Positions 43,791 through 56,974 of a DNA stretch of 64,000 nt are shown piece after piece. The notes beneath the pieces were generated by a model. It had not been told where the DNA came from, made no database searches, and saw only the letters and a list, made by a program, of their open reading frames with translations. Position numbers and translations under genes: made by a program. The stretch comes from Tribonema minus. Its lineage: Eukaryota; Sar; Xanthophyceae; Tribonematales; Tribonemataceae. Position 1 is the stretch's first letter. Every line of letters begins with the position of its first letter. The stretch spans positions 930,001 through 994,000 of the forward strand of contig JAFCMP010000514.1 of assembly GCA_017506865.1 (NCBI GenBank). The letters run 5' to 3'.

Positions 43791-44018
43791 GCTGAGCATC
43801 GCCCTCGATGCGGACTTGAACTCGAAGCAGCAGATCGCGGTCCCTAGTGTAGTTGCAGCATGCTCGCACTAAGTGCACTACTAAGCATGGAGGCCAATAT
43901 AGAACTGGTTGGAAACCCCATTAAAAACCTGGGAGGCAAACCTGCTAGTCAGGGAAATCCTCTCTGCAGGAAAAGGGAGTCGCCGGCCTCAGCTTTGACT
44001 CAACTTGAGTCCCCACAA

Positions 44019-44819
44019 CTACTTCGCACTCTCCTCTGAGGATATACTGCGAGCGGCGAGCACGTTCCATGATGAGTATGGGCTGTCTTTTGGCGTGCGG
44101 TAGTCACCCGGACGTAAGCGCATACGCCTGACAGTCTTCTCACCGTCGAATAGTACATCAAACGTGAACTGCGACCTGGCGGGGTAAAACTCACCCAGGA
44201 CGCCGCGGCTCCAGCCTGTTGGAAAGTGATACCAGATCACTTCACCCTCAAAGTCTGATCCGAAATCAGATGGCAGTTTGGGCAGCCTTACCAGCGAGAT
44301 CTGCGGCCGAGCAGAATCTTGGGCTGAGCTTGCCTCAGAACTAGTTTGGGAAGATGGCAGACCTCGCGTGACCTGAGAGTTGGGACTTGCACTACTCACG
44401 CTGTCCGGCGCGCTTTGCGCCTGCAACTTCTTGGCTTTGTCACGCACTGCCTCTGCCAACTGTATGGCAGACTTGACCTGTGTACGGGTCATCTGTTCCC
44501 ACTCACCATCCTCATATCTGATCCTCCAGTATGGTGACACAAAGTTCTTAACGGCCCCCCACACGTAAGTGATCGGGCCGCCCACTACCGTTCTGTGCTC
44601 CCTGACCAGCGCCGTGCCGATGGGATAGAGTTGCAGCGCGCTCTCTCGGCGCATGCCAGCATCCTCCTTAGGTGTGGGCCTGATGGCATATGCCGGCAAC
44701 CTTCCTTCGTTGCGCAGCTCATAGAGCGCGTGAAAAGCGTCTAAGGTCCATGGCGTCACTTCTTGCAGCATGTCATCCTCTGACACCCACGCATGTGACT
44801 TGCCATCTATGGACTGCCA
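44019..44819 (-). pseudogene. A2 Pol C-terminal extension (fragment split off by element B)
   Basis: The 266 codons from KWQSIDGKSHAWVSEDDML to SSEESAK and the stop at 44019 continue the frame that breaks at 58,230. Visible features are VSPYWRIRYEDGEWEQMTR, seen in C-terminal regions of algal retroelement Pol proteins, and a second small beta-rich segment (VIWYHFPTGWSRGVLGEFYP, FDVLFDGEKTVRRMRL). Function unknown; a chromatin- or DNA-binding tail is possible. Any methionine upstream of 44,819 is encoded by B's LTR and is not native. Confidence 0.75.
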
Positions 44820-44823
44820 TTTG
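44820..44823. repeat. left target-site duplication of element B (TTTG)
   Basis: TTTG flanks B on the left and again at 58230-58233 on the right, inside A2 Pol. Confidence 0.8.
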
Positions 44824-45221
44824 TGTGGTGACTGGGTGGTGTCCCAGCTCACAGTGTTGACTCTTCAGGAGTGAGGAACTGCTCCATTGCTCCAGTTACA
44901 GCCTAAAGCCTGCGAATGTTGCCTTGAGAAAGCAGCGGCGCTTGCAACTACTCTCTCCAGATACCAAGTGCCATGGCGCCGGTAAACGTGGCGGTGCAAA
45001 AGCAGACAAAAGCCTTCCTTAAAGCATGTAGATCGGTTTCTGATCATTAGGCGAACACAAGCACAAATGCAGCTGAGCGCTGCTGCCATTCAACTTGAGG
45101 TGACTGTTGACAAATACGGGCACAACTCTCCAATTGAGCCCTGGCCACCTCAAGGCGTGCTACGTGCTGCCAACACACATCTATCATCCTAATGCACGCT
45201 AATGGCGGCCGCTTCACGACA
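44824..45221 (-). repeat. 3' LTR of element B (398 bp)
   Basis: Plus-strand sequence begins TGTGGTGACTGGG and ends CTTCACGACA. It matches 57832-58229 with no difference found by eye. Confidence 0.93.
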
Positions 45222-45234
45222 TACGCCCCCATCC
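45222..45234 (-). promoter_or_regulatory. polypurine tract of element B
   Basis: In element orientation GGATGGGGGCGTA directly precedes the 3' LTR. Confidence 0.55.
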
Positions 45235-46690
45235 ATGACGTCATCGACCGTCTGGATCAAATAACAGTGAAGCGTGCAAGGAGCTACTGCAAGCCCGGCC
45301 TACCGCAAATAAGCAATGCAAATCCTCAGCAGATACAGCACGCCTGGCACCACTTTACTGCGCGCCAAGTGTTGTCGATGCGATTGCAACACCTGATTGC
45401 GCATCACAAGCAGATACTACCCCTCTAGGCGGCGGCTGCGGCTACACGGTGGCGGCGACACCGGCAGCGGCAGAGCAGCACCATATGTTGACGTCATGGT
45501 ACTGAAATAACAGAGGGGAGTACTGCCAGTGTGTGGCTATATGCCTCTAATGCTGCACCCGTCAAAGAGGCTGCACCACTTACATACGCCCCGGTAATTG
45601 CCTACACTAGCAAACAAACGCACAACTTGCGATGCAAACCAGCACTCCACACTACTGCGCCCCCGCTTGAGGCACTCACGCAACCCCCACACTACTGTGC
45701 TCCCGCTTGAGGCACTCGCGCAACCCCCCACTACACCCCGTGTCATGCACGCCCTGTTATAGGGATATAACCCCTCCCCAACCCCTAAAAAGTCACCATA
45801 ACGTAGGCGGTGCCTTAAGGTGCGCGCTGGTAGACGCGACTATGCACCTGCTGGAGAAAACGATACACCTGGCGCCTACTCTCCCCGCGTTTTCTTGAAC
45901 GTTACAGGAAAGAGGCTGGAAGTTCGGCTGCGGTCAGTCTCATGGCATACGGCCCGAGTTCCCGCGCGCTACCAACCAGGCTGACGACCCATCCCCCCAT
46001 GACGCCCCCCCCCCCAGTCGGCGGCTACGATGGCCACGTCCCCTGTTCCAAGCCGTAGCAGTGCTCAGCAACGTGAGGAGCACCGCACACTCCGCGCGGC
46101 GCAGCAGCTCGCATGCGCGCCCGTCCTGACTCCCGCAGTACGCCCCCAAGCGCTTGGCACTGCTCAGCAACTTGCTTTGCACGACGTAGCTAGGCCATAC
46201 TATGCAACGCTAGTCCGCCCAGGCCCGTTAAGTTGACAGCGCTCAGCAGCTCGCATGAGTGCGTCCCAAATAGCTTAATCCCCAATCCGCCTCCGGGCCT
46301 TGGGCAGCGCTCAGCGACTGATTGAGGCTGCCCTTGCCTTGGCAGTGCTCAGCAACTCGCTGGAGCACGCACTGCGCCGTGTGGTAACTCACTCACACTT
46401 GCGCTAGGCCAATAGCTGAAGTTGAAGCGCCCTTGCTGAAGTTGAGCTGGTGGTTGAAGTTGAAAGGTGCTTCGCTTGAAAATCTCGTCACCGGTAGATG
46501 CGCATGTAGAACGCCCGCCGCTGCGCGCCAAGACGGAGTTGAATATCTCGTCACCGGTAGATGCGCATGTAGAACGCCCGCCGCTGCGCGCCAAGACTCC
46601 GTCTTCACCTCATATGACACTCCTCCTGAAACATACGGCACGCAAGGCGCGGGGTAGGGAACGCTGCCAAACAACAAGACTTGGATATTT
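45235..46690 (-). other. 3' non-coding region of element B
   Basis: No long frame. Holds a ~45-bp tandem pair at about 45648-45730 (CCGCTTGAGGCACTCACGCA variant), several AGTGCTCAGCAACT words at 46055-46345, and a 63-bp tandem pair at 46482-46597. Confidence 0.6.
46482..46597. repeat. tandem repeat, period 63 bp, in the B 3' region
   Basis: Two identical 53-bp blocks (46482-46534 and 46545-46597) starting ATCTCGTCACCGGTAGATGC, separated by 10 bp. Confidence 0.9.
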
Positions 46691-49600
46691 CTAATTGACA
46701 TATACTATGGTATTGCAGAACCGAACCGCTGGTGCTGTTGCAAGGGGCTGCCAGAAACTGCCAGTGCGCTCGCCAAGGAACGGTGACGAATGATGCAGTG
46801 TATAGATGAGACGTGCCAGATGCTTGTCGCCTTTAGTCGCATGACCTTTATAGCGGTTTGCAAATGAGGGCAGCTGAGCCGTCAACTCATCCGGCTCTGC
46901 TGCATCAATCGGGCATATGAATTCCACCGTGCCATTGGAAGCAATGTGTACCACATAGCCATCACAACTATCATCAGAGCCATCTACCCATGCAGCCAAT
47001 GAAACTCTTATGATGTCACCTTTAGCATATGGGCATTTTTCACGTGGTGCTGGTGCTGCAGCCGCTGATGGCCTGTCAGCCGGGTCACGGGGCACATGCT
47101 GTTGATCACGCGTAGGCAAGTGTACATCTGGTGGAGGCGGCACCGCTACTTCAAGTTGTCGCTCAGTAGCCAGCTTCAGCCTACTACAGTGGATGTACTT
47201 CAACATGACTTGCCCTGCATGCGTCGCCCGCAAAACATATGTGTCTAGCCCAGGTATTCGCCTTTCTACTACAAATGGACCCAACCAGCGTTCTGCTTTC
47301 AATTTCTTACTCAGCCCCTTACGAACGGGCGGATAGTGTACAAGAACATGATCTCCAGGTTCAAAGCGACGAGCAAACCCTTTCTCCTGCGCTGCCGCCG
47401 CCCGTAGCCTCTCCTCCTGCTCTTGTAGTGACACCTGTACCAGCCTGTGTCCTTCCTTGATGAGCTCATGAATTACGTGCAGGTGCTCAGCTGCTGACTT
47501 CCACCTGCGCGACAGCTCAGGTGCACGAAGATCTCCCAACATTGCCTCGAACGGCAGCAGGGGCTCACGCCCATATAACATGCGAAACGGTGACATGCCA
47601 TACGTCGTGTTTGTGCAAGCTCTGTGGTTGAAAAGAGCCATGGGTAAGACTGAGTCCCAATTCTTCTGATTGTCTTCTACCATCATTGCCAGAAGGTTGA
47701 CAAGCGTGCCGTTGGTGCGCTCAGTGAGACCATTGCATGCAGGGTGGTAAGGGGATGTGAAGCGCTGCTCAATGCCCACTAACCTAGTTAGCTCTTTCAT
47801 CAGCAACCCCCTGAACTCCTTAGCATTGTCACAGAGGAACATTTGAGGGCACCCGTGCCTTGGTATGATCTCACTGACTATGACACGCGCAACAGTGACT
47901 GCTGATTTGTCAGGTATCGCAAAGGCCTCCGGCCACCTAGTCAGGTAATCCGTGAAGACCAAAATGAAAGTGTTGCCCCTGGCAGTCTTGGGCAGCGGTC
48001 CCACAATATCGAAGCCTACCAATTGAAACGCATGCTGTAGATCTACATCTCCAAATCCATGCACACGCACACGCATATCGCGCTTGGACTTGCGCTTTTG
48101 GCATGCCAGGCAAGTCAGCACCCACTTGAAAACATCAGAATACATGCCAGGCCAGAAGTACCTGCGCCTCACTTTGTCATATGTGCGAGCAAAGCCACTG
48201 TGACCTCCACCAATCGCACCATCATGACATTCCTCAAACACGCGCTCTCTTAGTGACTTCGGTACCACTAGCAAGTCTGTGCCTGTCTTGTGGGACCTGC
48301 CACCAGCAGCAAAATGCATTCTCCCATTGCGCATGTAGTAGCCAGCGCGCTCAAATGCGCGAGCATCCTCAACTTCTCTAGGTGAGAGGCCATGTGGGGG
48401 ACCACCTGCTCTTAGACTAGTAGTCAAGTACTTCGCTACTTTCCCCAATACCGCATCCTTGCTCAGCGAAGATACCAAGTCGCCCGCTTCAAACACGGCG
48501 CGATGTCGTTGCCTATTACCATCTACTTTGCCACCTGTATCCTTGTTGTTGATGTCTTCATGGCCATCCTCCAATTCAGCCTCAAGGTCCATGTTCTCGT
48601 CGCCATCTTCTGGGAACAGCTGAGCCACCCTGCTTGCTGTGATGTTGATTGACACTATCTTCACTCCAGCTGCATCGTCACATTCACAAGCGGCAGGCAA
48701 AACAACAGACGAAAAATTTCCCGGAACAGGTGCTGGCCGCTGTATCCCCCCATGCTGCGAGGTCGTCGCTGCATCATTAGAAAAGGCCACACCTGCAGAC
48801 ACTGTGACGAAAGTGCCATCCCTGATACGCGAGAGGGCGTCAGCATTACCATTCTCTCTACCAGGCCTGTGCACAATGTCCATGTTGTATTCTTGCAGTT
48901 CTGATATGTAACGTTCCTGCCGCTTGGTGCGCGGTTCTGAGCCACCCATCAAGTGCGCCAATGCAGAGTGGTCAGTTTGTAGGATGAACGTGTTACCATT
49001 GTGCAAAAACTGTCTGAAGTAGTGAACTCCTTCCATTGCTGCTAGCGCTTCCCTATCATAAGTACCATAATTGCGTTCAGCACTTTTCAAAGTACGACTA
49101 TAGTATCCTATCGGGTGCTCTCCGTTGGTGGGGCATATCTGCGTTAACACCGCTCCCAGTCCATAGTCAGAAGCATCAGTCTGCAAAACCAACTTGACTG
49201 AGCCATCGAGGATGCCTTTCAAATCGGGATGTGCTAAAACAGGGGATGTCTTCAAGGCCTCCTTGAGCACCTGCCACGCAGCAATGCAATCATCCGAGAG
49301 CTCAAACGGTACACCTTTGCGAGTAAGGTTGACCAGGGGCTCCGTGATTGTTGAAAAATGGGAGATATACTGCCTGTAGTACGCTGCCATACACAAAAAG
49401 GAACGCACATCATGAAGGTCAGAGGGCAAAGGTATCTTCTCAATTGCCTCTACTTTTGATGGATCAACGCGCTTGCCCTGGGCATCTACGACATGACCCA
49501 GAAATTTGACCTCCCGCATGGCGAAGTGACACTTGGACGGCTTCAGCTTTATGCCTACTGAGAGCAGTCGGCTCAACACTATCTCCAAGTGCTTCATGTG

Positions 49601-52600
49601 CTCTTTGAAGGTTTTGCTGAAAACCAGAATATCGTCAATGTACACCAGGGCGTACACCCACAGCGCATCATGCCCCATAGCAAGCTGCATTAGACGCTGA
49701 AAAGTAGATGGCATGTTCATAAGCCCCATAGGTCCCACCTTCCATTGATAGCACCCCCATTTGGTTTGAAAAGCCGTTATTGGTCTGGATTCTCTGTCCA
49801 ATTCAACATGCCAAAATCCAGCAACCGCGTCCATAGAGCTAAACCACTCAGAGCCATTCAACACTGAGTGCACCTCATCTATGCGCGGCAGCGGAAACCC
49901 ATCCTGACCGCCACCACGCTCTTTCACTGCTTGATTAACCGCTCTCAAATCCTGCACAACTCTCATACCACCGTCTGGCTTTGGTATTATCATGAGAGGA
50001 GAGTTCCAGGGTGAATTTGACGGCTCAATCACGCCCTTCTTCAACAAGAAGTCAATTTCCTTCCATAAAACTTCAAGTTCTTTCAGACTATACTTTCGCA
50101 ATCTGGAACGCACAGGCCTAGCATCTCCAACATCAATATGGTGGCGAACCAACGACACTTTTCCTGGCCTACCATCATGTGAGAAGATCCCCTTACGTGC
50201 CATTTTGCGAAGCAAATCTGTCAACTGCATTCGTTGAACTTCCGTCAAGTGTTCCAATTCCCCAACACGGAACGCAGCAAGCCATTCCAGCTCCCGTGCC
50301 CGTTGCACTGCTTCATCGTCCGTACACTCTTGAGCTGCAGATGAGTCAGCACCAACACCAGGTTGCGATTCTACATCAACCTTCGCTTCCTTTTTTGGTT
50401 TATTGTGAGTTTCAGGGACGGCAGTGCAAGGAGCATTTGGCGGCGGCGGTTCTGCGGGGGGCCGCGCCTTGTGCACTATCTTGTCTGCGTGGGGCTCCTC
50501 TACACTCAATGTTTGCACTCGTGAATCAGAGACTGGGTTTAACTTAGCCGAATTGACTTTGTCTGCCATGCTGCTAGTTGAAGTAGTTGACGTTGAAGAA
50601 GGGTTCACCTGTGCTCCACACCCCCAACCTACGTCGCAGCTCTCAGCAAACAGAGCCTCCGCTGCCGTTCCCGAAATGACATTTGGCGCCTCCGCTTGCG
50701 CCTCAGCTGGTGTCACATAACCAGCAGCAACCATGAAGCAAACCGTGGCTAGACGATCATTGCGCTCTATCTGTGCTATCCTCGCTTTGATCGCCGTCAA
50801 GCGCTTTTCTAGCAACTGCTGTTTCTCGTCTTTCTCCTGTACTGAAGTCAGTGCTATTAAGCTCCGTGTGGTTTCCACTTCACATCTGTGTGATTGTCGC
50901 TTCCACAAATCCTCATCTAGCAAGTGCAAGTGCCCAAGCTTGACGCCCGGTTTCAGCTTACCGGTACGCTTGACAATAGTGAGATTTATAGTGCTGGTGT
51001 GCATACCCTCCTCTACCAACACTCGCTGCCGCCGCACAGCCCAATGCCCCCGTGGGTCAATTGCCCCTTCGAGCACATAGTTCCCCGGTGGTGCGTCATC
51101 GGTCCAAGTCACCACAACTGCAATTCCATCCGCTGTAGCTTCTGTGACGGGGTACTTCTTGGCTATATAGACAGTAGCTTGTTTTTGCAAAGCAGCCCCT
51201 TGCTCTGCAACCAACACAATGTTGTCCCATCCTGGTAGTTCTGTTTCGGCGGCAGCGGCCAACTCAGGGTTGTCTGACACTTGATTCTTGCCAAAGCGCT
51301 CATCTGCATGGTCCATCGCTATGGTGTATGCTTCCATCATTGTCAGCTTACCTGGCGTGCGCGCCCCGCCGCTACGATGGCCATCCTCGTCATCACCTCC
51401 GGCTTCGCCGCTGTCGGTGCTTGTCTCGTCACCTTCGCTCGTGGAGTTGCTGGCTGATGCTTGCGCGCTGGTCTCGCAGGCGGTCTTCTTGGCGTGGTCT
51501 GCTGTGGAGGGCTGCGGCCCTGGCTCCCGGTTGTGGTTCGCCGCCCCCATCGCGAAGCCCTGCTTGTACTTCAACTTGCGCAGGAAAGGCATGCCTTGCA
51601 GGTGTTGTGATACGAGGACAGGCCCCACTGAGGTGCCTCCCTGTGGGTGGTCGTCAGGGAGGTCATAGGGACCCAAGGTCTGCACAAACAAACCATCCTC
51701 GATCATGCGAGGCGGTATGGGTGCCTGCTGGCGCTGCAAGTCGAACAGCACCGGCTCTGTACGCAGAGTGCGAATGATGAATGACATCACTGGGGCAAGC
51801 AGTATCTGACCACTGCCCTTCGCCAGTGTTGACTGTGTGATGCCTGGTGGCACCTTGAGCCACCACAGACCATTGGCCCGCAGTAAGTCTGCCTGCGATG
51901 GAGCATAGCGTTGAGTGGCATTGTACTGCGTGTCCCCCTTTCGCATGTCACTGTCTGATGGTTCACGGAATGCATGAAAGTGACGCGCAACAAGGGTTGG
52001 TACACTGCGCGTCATCTCATGCGTCCAGCGCGCTGTGGCATTGCGAGGTGGCAGCACAAACACTGGGTTAGTGACACCCCACATCTCCATGGGGGTGATC
52101 TGCAGTTCGTGCTTGTCCTTATGCTTTGCGCGCTCCACCTTGTGAGCCACGCGCTGGAGCGCGTCCACCACACTCTGATCACCCTTCATCATGAGGAGGA
52201 ACACTCGGTTGCGCAGGTTAGGGAACCCCAGGTTTTCACCCGAGAGCTCAAATGACAATATGTGATAACCTGCGTTGAGCGCTGCCTCCAACGCGAGAAC
52301 TCCACTGACAGTCAGCCCCAGCTCTGGCGCATTTTCAATTAAGAGTCGCTTCACTCCCTTCTGTACAGCCTTGTGCACCAGCTGTGGTGTGGTGCTTGCG
52401 GTCACCAGATCTGGGTCCAGCTCGACTATCTTGTCCCACACTTCATCAGAGGTGTAGTCCCCTATAAGCGTAGGAACCGTGGGGTGAGATGCACGAAAAA
52501 CTTTGGCGAAGTCTTCACTGGTCTCTACTGCCATTGCCACTTGTGCTCCCCCCATTATTGCACCCATTACGGAGCTGCCAATCCCCCCCCCCAGGTCTAC

Positions 52601-55600
52601 CACCTTTAGGTTAGGTACCAGCATTTGCTCTACGTTTGGGTACTCACCATGTTCAACTGCCGAGATCTGAGACCAGCGATCGACATGGCAATTCTCCAGC
52701 ACCCAGTCTGACCCCCCCTTTTTGTTGTAGCAGCCCAAGCGCCTGTTCTCAGTGAGCTCTGAGGCAGCTACACAAATCTCTGTCTCACTGTCTGAGGGGT
52801 AGTCTGCTTCTGAATCAGAAGTCAAGTCTGTGTCATCATCATCACTTTCCGACCAGTCAGTTGCTTGCACATAGTCATCCACCAACTCTGCGCTGCTTGC
52901 ATCGGAATCAGAGTACACTGACTCTACTTCAACAGTCTTGTCAGTGCGCCAACACGGACATGACACGTCAGTCTCCCAGCCTGTTTTCGGCAGTGCTTCC
53001 ACGCTCACAACACGCTCATCCTGCTCATTGTCGAGGTCAATGGGTGGTTGTACTTGTACTTTCTCCGCACCTACTCCTGTTCCAAGCACAAACTTTGGCC
53101 CCGGCTCTCCATCCTGTGTGAGTGGCGCGTCGAGCAAATCTGCAGGCAGTGCTCCAAACTCAAACTTCAACGTGTCAGGCGCCGACGCTGACCCGTCAGA
53201 CCCCCATTGCAAAGCAGTGTGCAGTGCTGTCTGAGGGCCACTACCACCTCCTTTGATGCCCCCAGCGCCTTGGCGCCACGAATCACGCATCGTAGCTACT
53301 TCATCCGGGCTTAGGGACTTGACCCCCTTTGTAGGCATGTCGGGGTGCTGCACTATGGCAGGAGTGCGGCTAGTGAGGATGTCCAAGCGCATCTTGCTGA
53401 TTGTAGTGAAGCTGATTAGGAATTGGGGGTCAATTTGGTTGCTGACGTGAAAATCAACTTGTTCCGTGACCCCTGCAACTTCAACTTCAACCGTGACCAT
53501 GAACATCACTGCGACCAAGTGCCTGCCCACGCCGCGTATTGCCTTGAAGATTGGTGGTCGCTGCGATTGCTCAAGACGTAGTGCCTGCTGAGCAGTGTCC
53601 GCATTGTCGCGCAGCTTACGCAACAGCAGACAGTATGCGCGGAACTGCATCACGTTGCACCCAGCACATGAGTCCAGGTACACGATGGCGGGCATGATTC
53701 TGTGGACCGTTGCCTGCACCATGAGCACTGTTGAGCGTGGCCTAGGGCCGTTCTCATCGCCAGCACCTGTAATGCAGATCATGCAGCTTACTTCGGCAAT
53801 GTCATCACCTGGTCCTAGGCAACAGCACTGAGAGAATTGCTGAGGGTCGCACGTCAGACACACACCTCCAATGGACGGGTCCTGCGCGAAGAATGCTCCC
53901 GCTGAGAAGGGGTAACAGGCGTCGTCATCGTTGCTAGTGTAGTGCACTGTTGGTGGCAAGGCGGAAGCACCGTACATCATGGCTAGCGCGGCCTGCATCA
54001 TCGCGGGAGACACAGAAGCGGGGTCAAACGCAAAGTTGTTTGCAATACGTCCACCGCTGCCGCCATTGCCCATGTAACCGCCACTTGGCCTCTGCCCCTG
54101 GCCACTGCCGCTGTTGTTGCCACCAAAGCCTCCGCGACCGTACCCCCCCCCAAAGCCTGACCTGTTGGACTGCGCTTGCCCGTATGGCCCGTAAAATGGC
54201 CGATTGGGCGCCAGAGCAGGTTGTGAGGTGCGTTCATATAGGCGCACCAGTGTATCCAAACGTTGATTGATGTCACTGGCCTGCTGCTGTTGGTGCATTT
54301 CAAGGCGCTGCAAGGCACTTTCCAACGATATACCTGAGCTGTTCGATGGCGTAGGAGTTGTCAACGTGGCGCCGCTGCTGCCCTGAATGGCCAGAGCATC
54401 AGCCCCCATGGCGCCGTCACTACCGTTTCCCGCCTCCGACTCTGATCCTTCCTCAAGCGCAAAAGCGAGAGAGCTCTTCTTGTCTGACTTCTTACCTGCC
54501 TCATTCGCCAGATATGCTCTCACTGACATGCCCTTGCTTGCTGCCATTACACTCTCTACCGTGTGTAACCGTCTTTTGATAGCCTCTGTTGACACCTCAC
54601 AGGCCTCACCTGCCTCAAGTGTCACACGGAATGCCACCAACTTTTCCATGAACTTCTCTGCTCTGGGTCTGGCCTCACGAGATCTGCCTATGACTTCAAT
54701 GAGCTTGCGCACATATTTGTCCTTGAGAAGCGCTCCGCCGCGTTCCTGCGGATGCAATGTGTACTCCAGGACCTTCTCAAAGTCCAACAGAAACACTTTG
54801 ACACCTACCCCTGCCTCCAGGCGCAGCTGCTCCAGCCTGCTTGCGGCCCTACTTCTCTGCATAGAGTCACTGTACAGGTCTGTCAATCGTGTATGCAGGG
54901 CCTTGACCTGCTGTCCAGACAGATTGCTGTTGGCCTGCTTCTCACTGATCCATTTCGTGATTTCCCTTCGCAGCTCAGCAGAGAGGCAATATTGCAGCAT
55001 TAGTGGCACGTATGAGGGGCAAGTGCGGTTACTAGAGTTGCCGTCGGGTATTCGTTGGACCCCTTCGAATGACACACGTGCCGCCAGCGAGTTGAGCCAT
55101 TCGCTCATCATGCATGTAATCAGCTCATGGTTGACTGCCTTGTTCTCCGCATTCTTGTACTCCAAACCAGTCTCTGGGGGGTCATCCAAGAAGTATAGCG
55201 TTGCATGTGACACGCCTTTGAGAGCCCGCGGTGCCATCAGGCGAGGAATCACTGCAGATGACTCATCTTCCTCGTCTACACTGCGCACAACTGCCCTGCT
55301 AGAGTGAGACCCAACTTCAACTCTTGTTTCTTGCGCTGACTGTTCCATTGGGACTGCCAGCTGCGACTGCTGCGGCACCTCGGATGGGCGCTGCTGGTGC
55401 CCCTGCTCAACCTGATGCTGTAGCTGCTGTTGCTGCAACATCACCTGCTGTTCAAGACGGTGCAACTGCTGCTGCTGCAACTGCAACTGCTGCTGCAACT
55501 GCAACTCCTGCTGTTGCTCAACGTGACGTTGCTGCAACTGCAGCCGCTGCTGTTCTTCCTCTTCTCGTTGTGACAGCTGCTGCTGCTGCTGCAACAACTG

Positions 55601-55674
55601 CTGCTGCTGCTGTTCCTCCTGCTGCTGCTGCTGCAACAACTGCTGCTGCTGCTGCAACTGCTGCTGCAACAGCA

Positions 55675-55706
<32 letters not shown>

Positions 55707-56974
55707 AGCAACTGCTGTGCCTCTTCTTGCTGCTGCTGTAACTGGGCCAGATCCGCCCCCCGCGGATTGCCCTCCACGTAGCGAGGCACTGCGGCACGAC
55801 CTAACGCATTCTCATGCAAAGTGTGCGGCACAAACCTCCCGGTCACAACATCCACCGGGACCTGAAAGTCCAGAGGTGGTGGAGGAGCATCGAGCCCCAC
55901 CATCTGCCCTTTGCTGAGCGGCAGATAGTCAGAGAGCAGTGGGCCTGCATCCTTGCCCCAAATGAGAGGGTTGACTGGTGGGTGCGAAGGCGTCACGGGC
56001 ATGATCCAGTAAGGTGTCGTGCAGTTTGCGACGCGCGAGGCAGGCACATCATACACTACATCCCCAGCCTCCGTCCTGACGCGAAAGAGCGGGTCGAACA
56101 CATTGGCCTCATCTACCTCTGTGTTAGTGCTCAAGAAGTCTTGTGCCATCCTACAATCCTCCCACTGAGTGGTGATCTTGCAGCGTACCGGGGCGTTGAC
56201 AGGCATGATGCAAGGGGTTAGTCGATGAGCCGCCACTTGACAGACCTCTGCACTCACAACTTTCCTGACCACAACATAATCCATCAGCGCGTGAGCCCTG
56301 CTGAAGCGGCCCATCGGCTGGCACCAGGCTGGCGCCACCTGCACCAGATGCACCTTATCCAACTTGCCTGCCTTGCCTTTAACAGTTGGTGCATGCATGT
56401 CATGCCATAATGCCAATTCGTAACCCGAGGGTCGCCAAACTGAGTAGTTCTTCTCCGCTCCCTCCAGCAGCTTTACTTCCCACTCCTCACCCAGCGTCTC
56501 GTCATCCGCATGCAGACGTGTTGCATACACTTCGCCATCACGCTTCGCAACCACACCCATACGGCCTACGAGTTTGTCATTTCTTCCAAACCACACTACA
56601 ACCAGCTCACCAGAGTGTGGTACTTCTCCTTCGAACAATGCACGTCGCTCGTTGATTGTCCACAGGCTTTCACGACGGGCATGTGAGTACTGCAAGTGAG
56701 CTGCCAAATAGCCTGCAGGGTATTCGTACCAAGCCGTTGTTATGGCTCTACGAGCAACCTGATGTATGCCTGCTGTCAGGGGCTCCCCTTCACGGTACAC
56801 TGAACGCCCTTTCAACGGTGCAGCATCCACCAAAGCCTCTGCCCGTGCCAGGCGAGCAGAATTGATTGAAGTGGTTATAGAGCCAGCAATTGAACCTGTT
56901 CGTCGCTGACCTCGAACAATCGACTGCAACCCTCCTTCGCTCTCCAAACCACTCTGTGCACTGTGTACTGACAT
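46691..56974 (-). CDS. B Gag-Pol polyprotein with degenerate C5-methyltransferase-like domain
   Basis: One 3427-codon frame from the first ATG (56974; MSVHSAQSG) to the stop at 46691. Order: an unrecognised N-terminal region (1-400); a Gln-rich coiled stretch (about 410-530); a Gag-like helical region (about 650-870); an RGG/Gly-rich nucleic-acid-binding box (about 930-977); a retropepsin-like motif LDSCAGC with Asp1101; an acidic linker; a methyltransferase-like domain (about 1450-1740) with motif I VVDLGGGIG, but STTPQ in place of the PPC motif and ENA in place of ENV; RT with YIDD at about 2444; RNase H (TDASDYGLGAVL, about 2600); integrase with HHCC finger (about 2910) and D, D, E at GFDIVGPL, LCDNAKEF and NGLTERTNG; a GPF module; and a C-terminal extension of about 110 residues. 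The frame is intact, so the element could be active. Confidence 0.92.
55385..55745 (-). repeat. CAG/CAA-rich tract encoding the poly-Gln region of B Gag
   Basis: Runs of CTG/TTG on plus encode long Gln blocks with Glu and Leu interruptions, probably a coiled coil. Confidence 0.85.

Noticed and set aside
44820..44852. Methionine start for the 44,019-44,852 minus frame
   Set aside because: These codons come from B's LTR. The native frame continues from A2 Pol at 58,230.
55324..55917. Plus-strand Ala/Thr-rich frame
   Set aside because: Antisense of the CAG-rich poly-Gln tract of B Gag-Pol.
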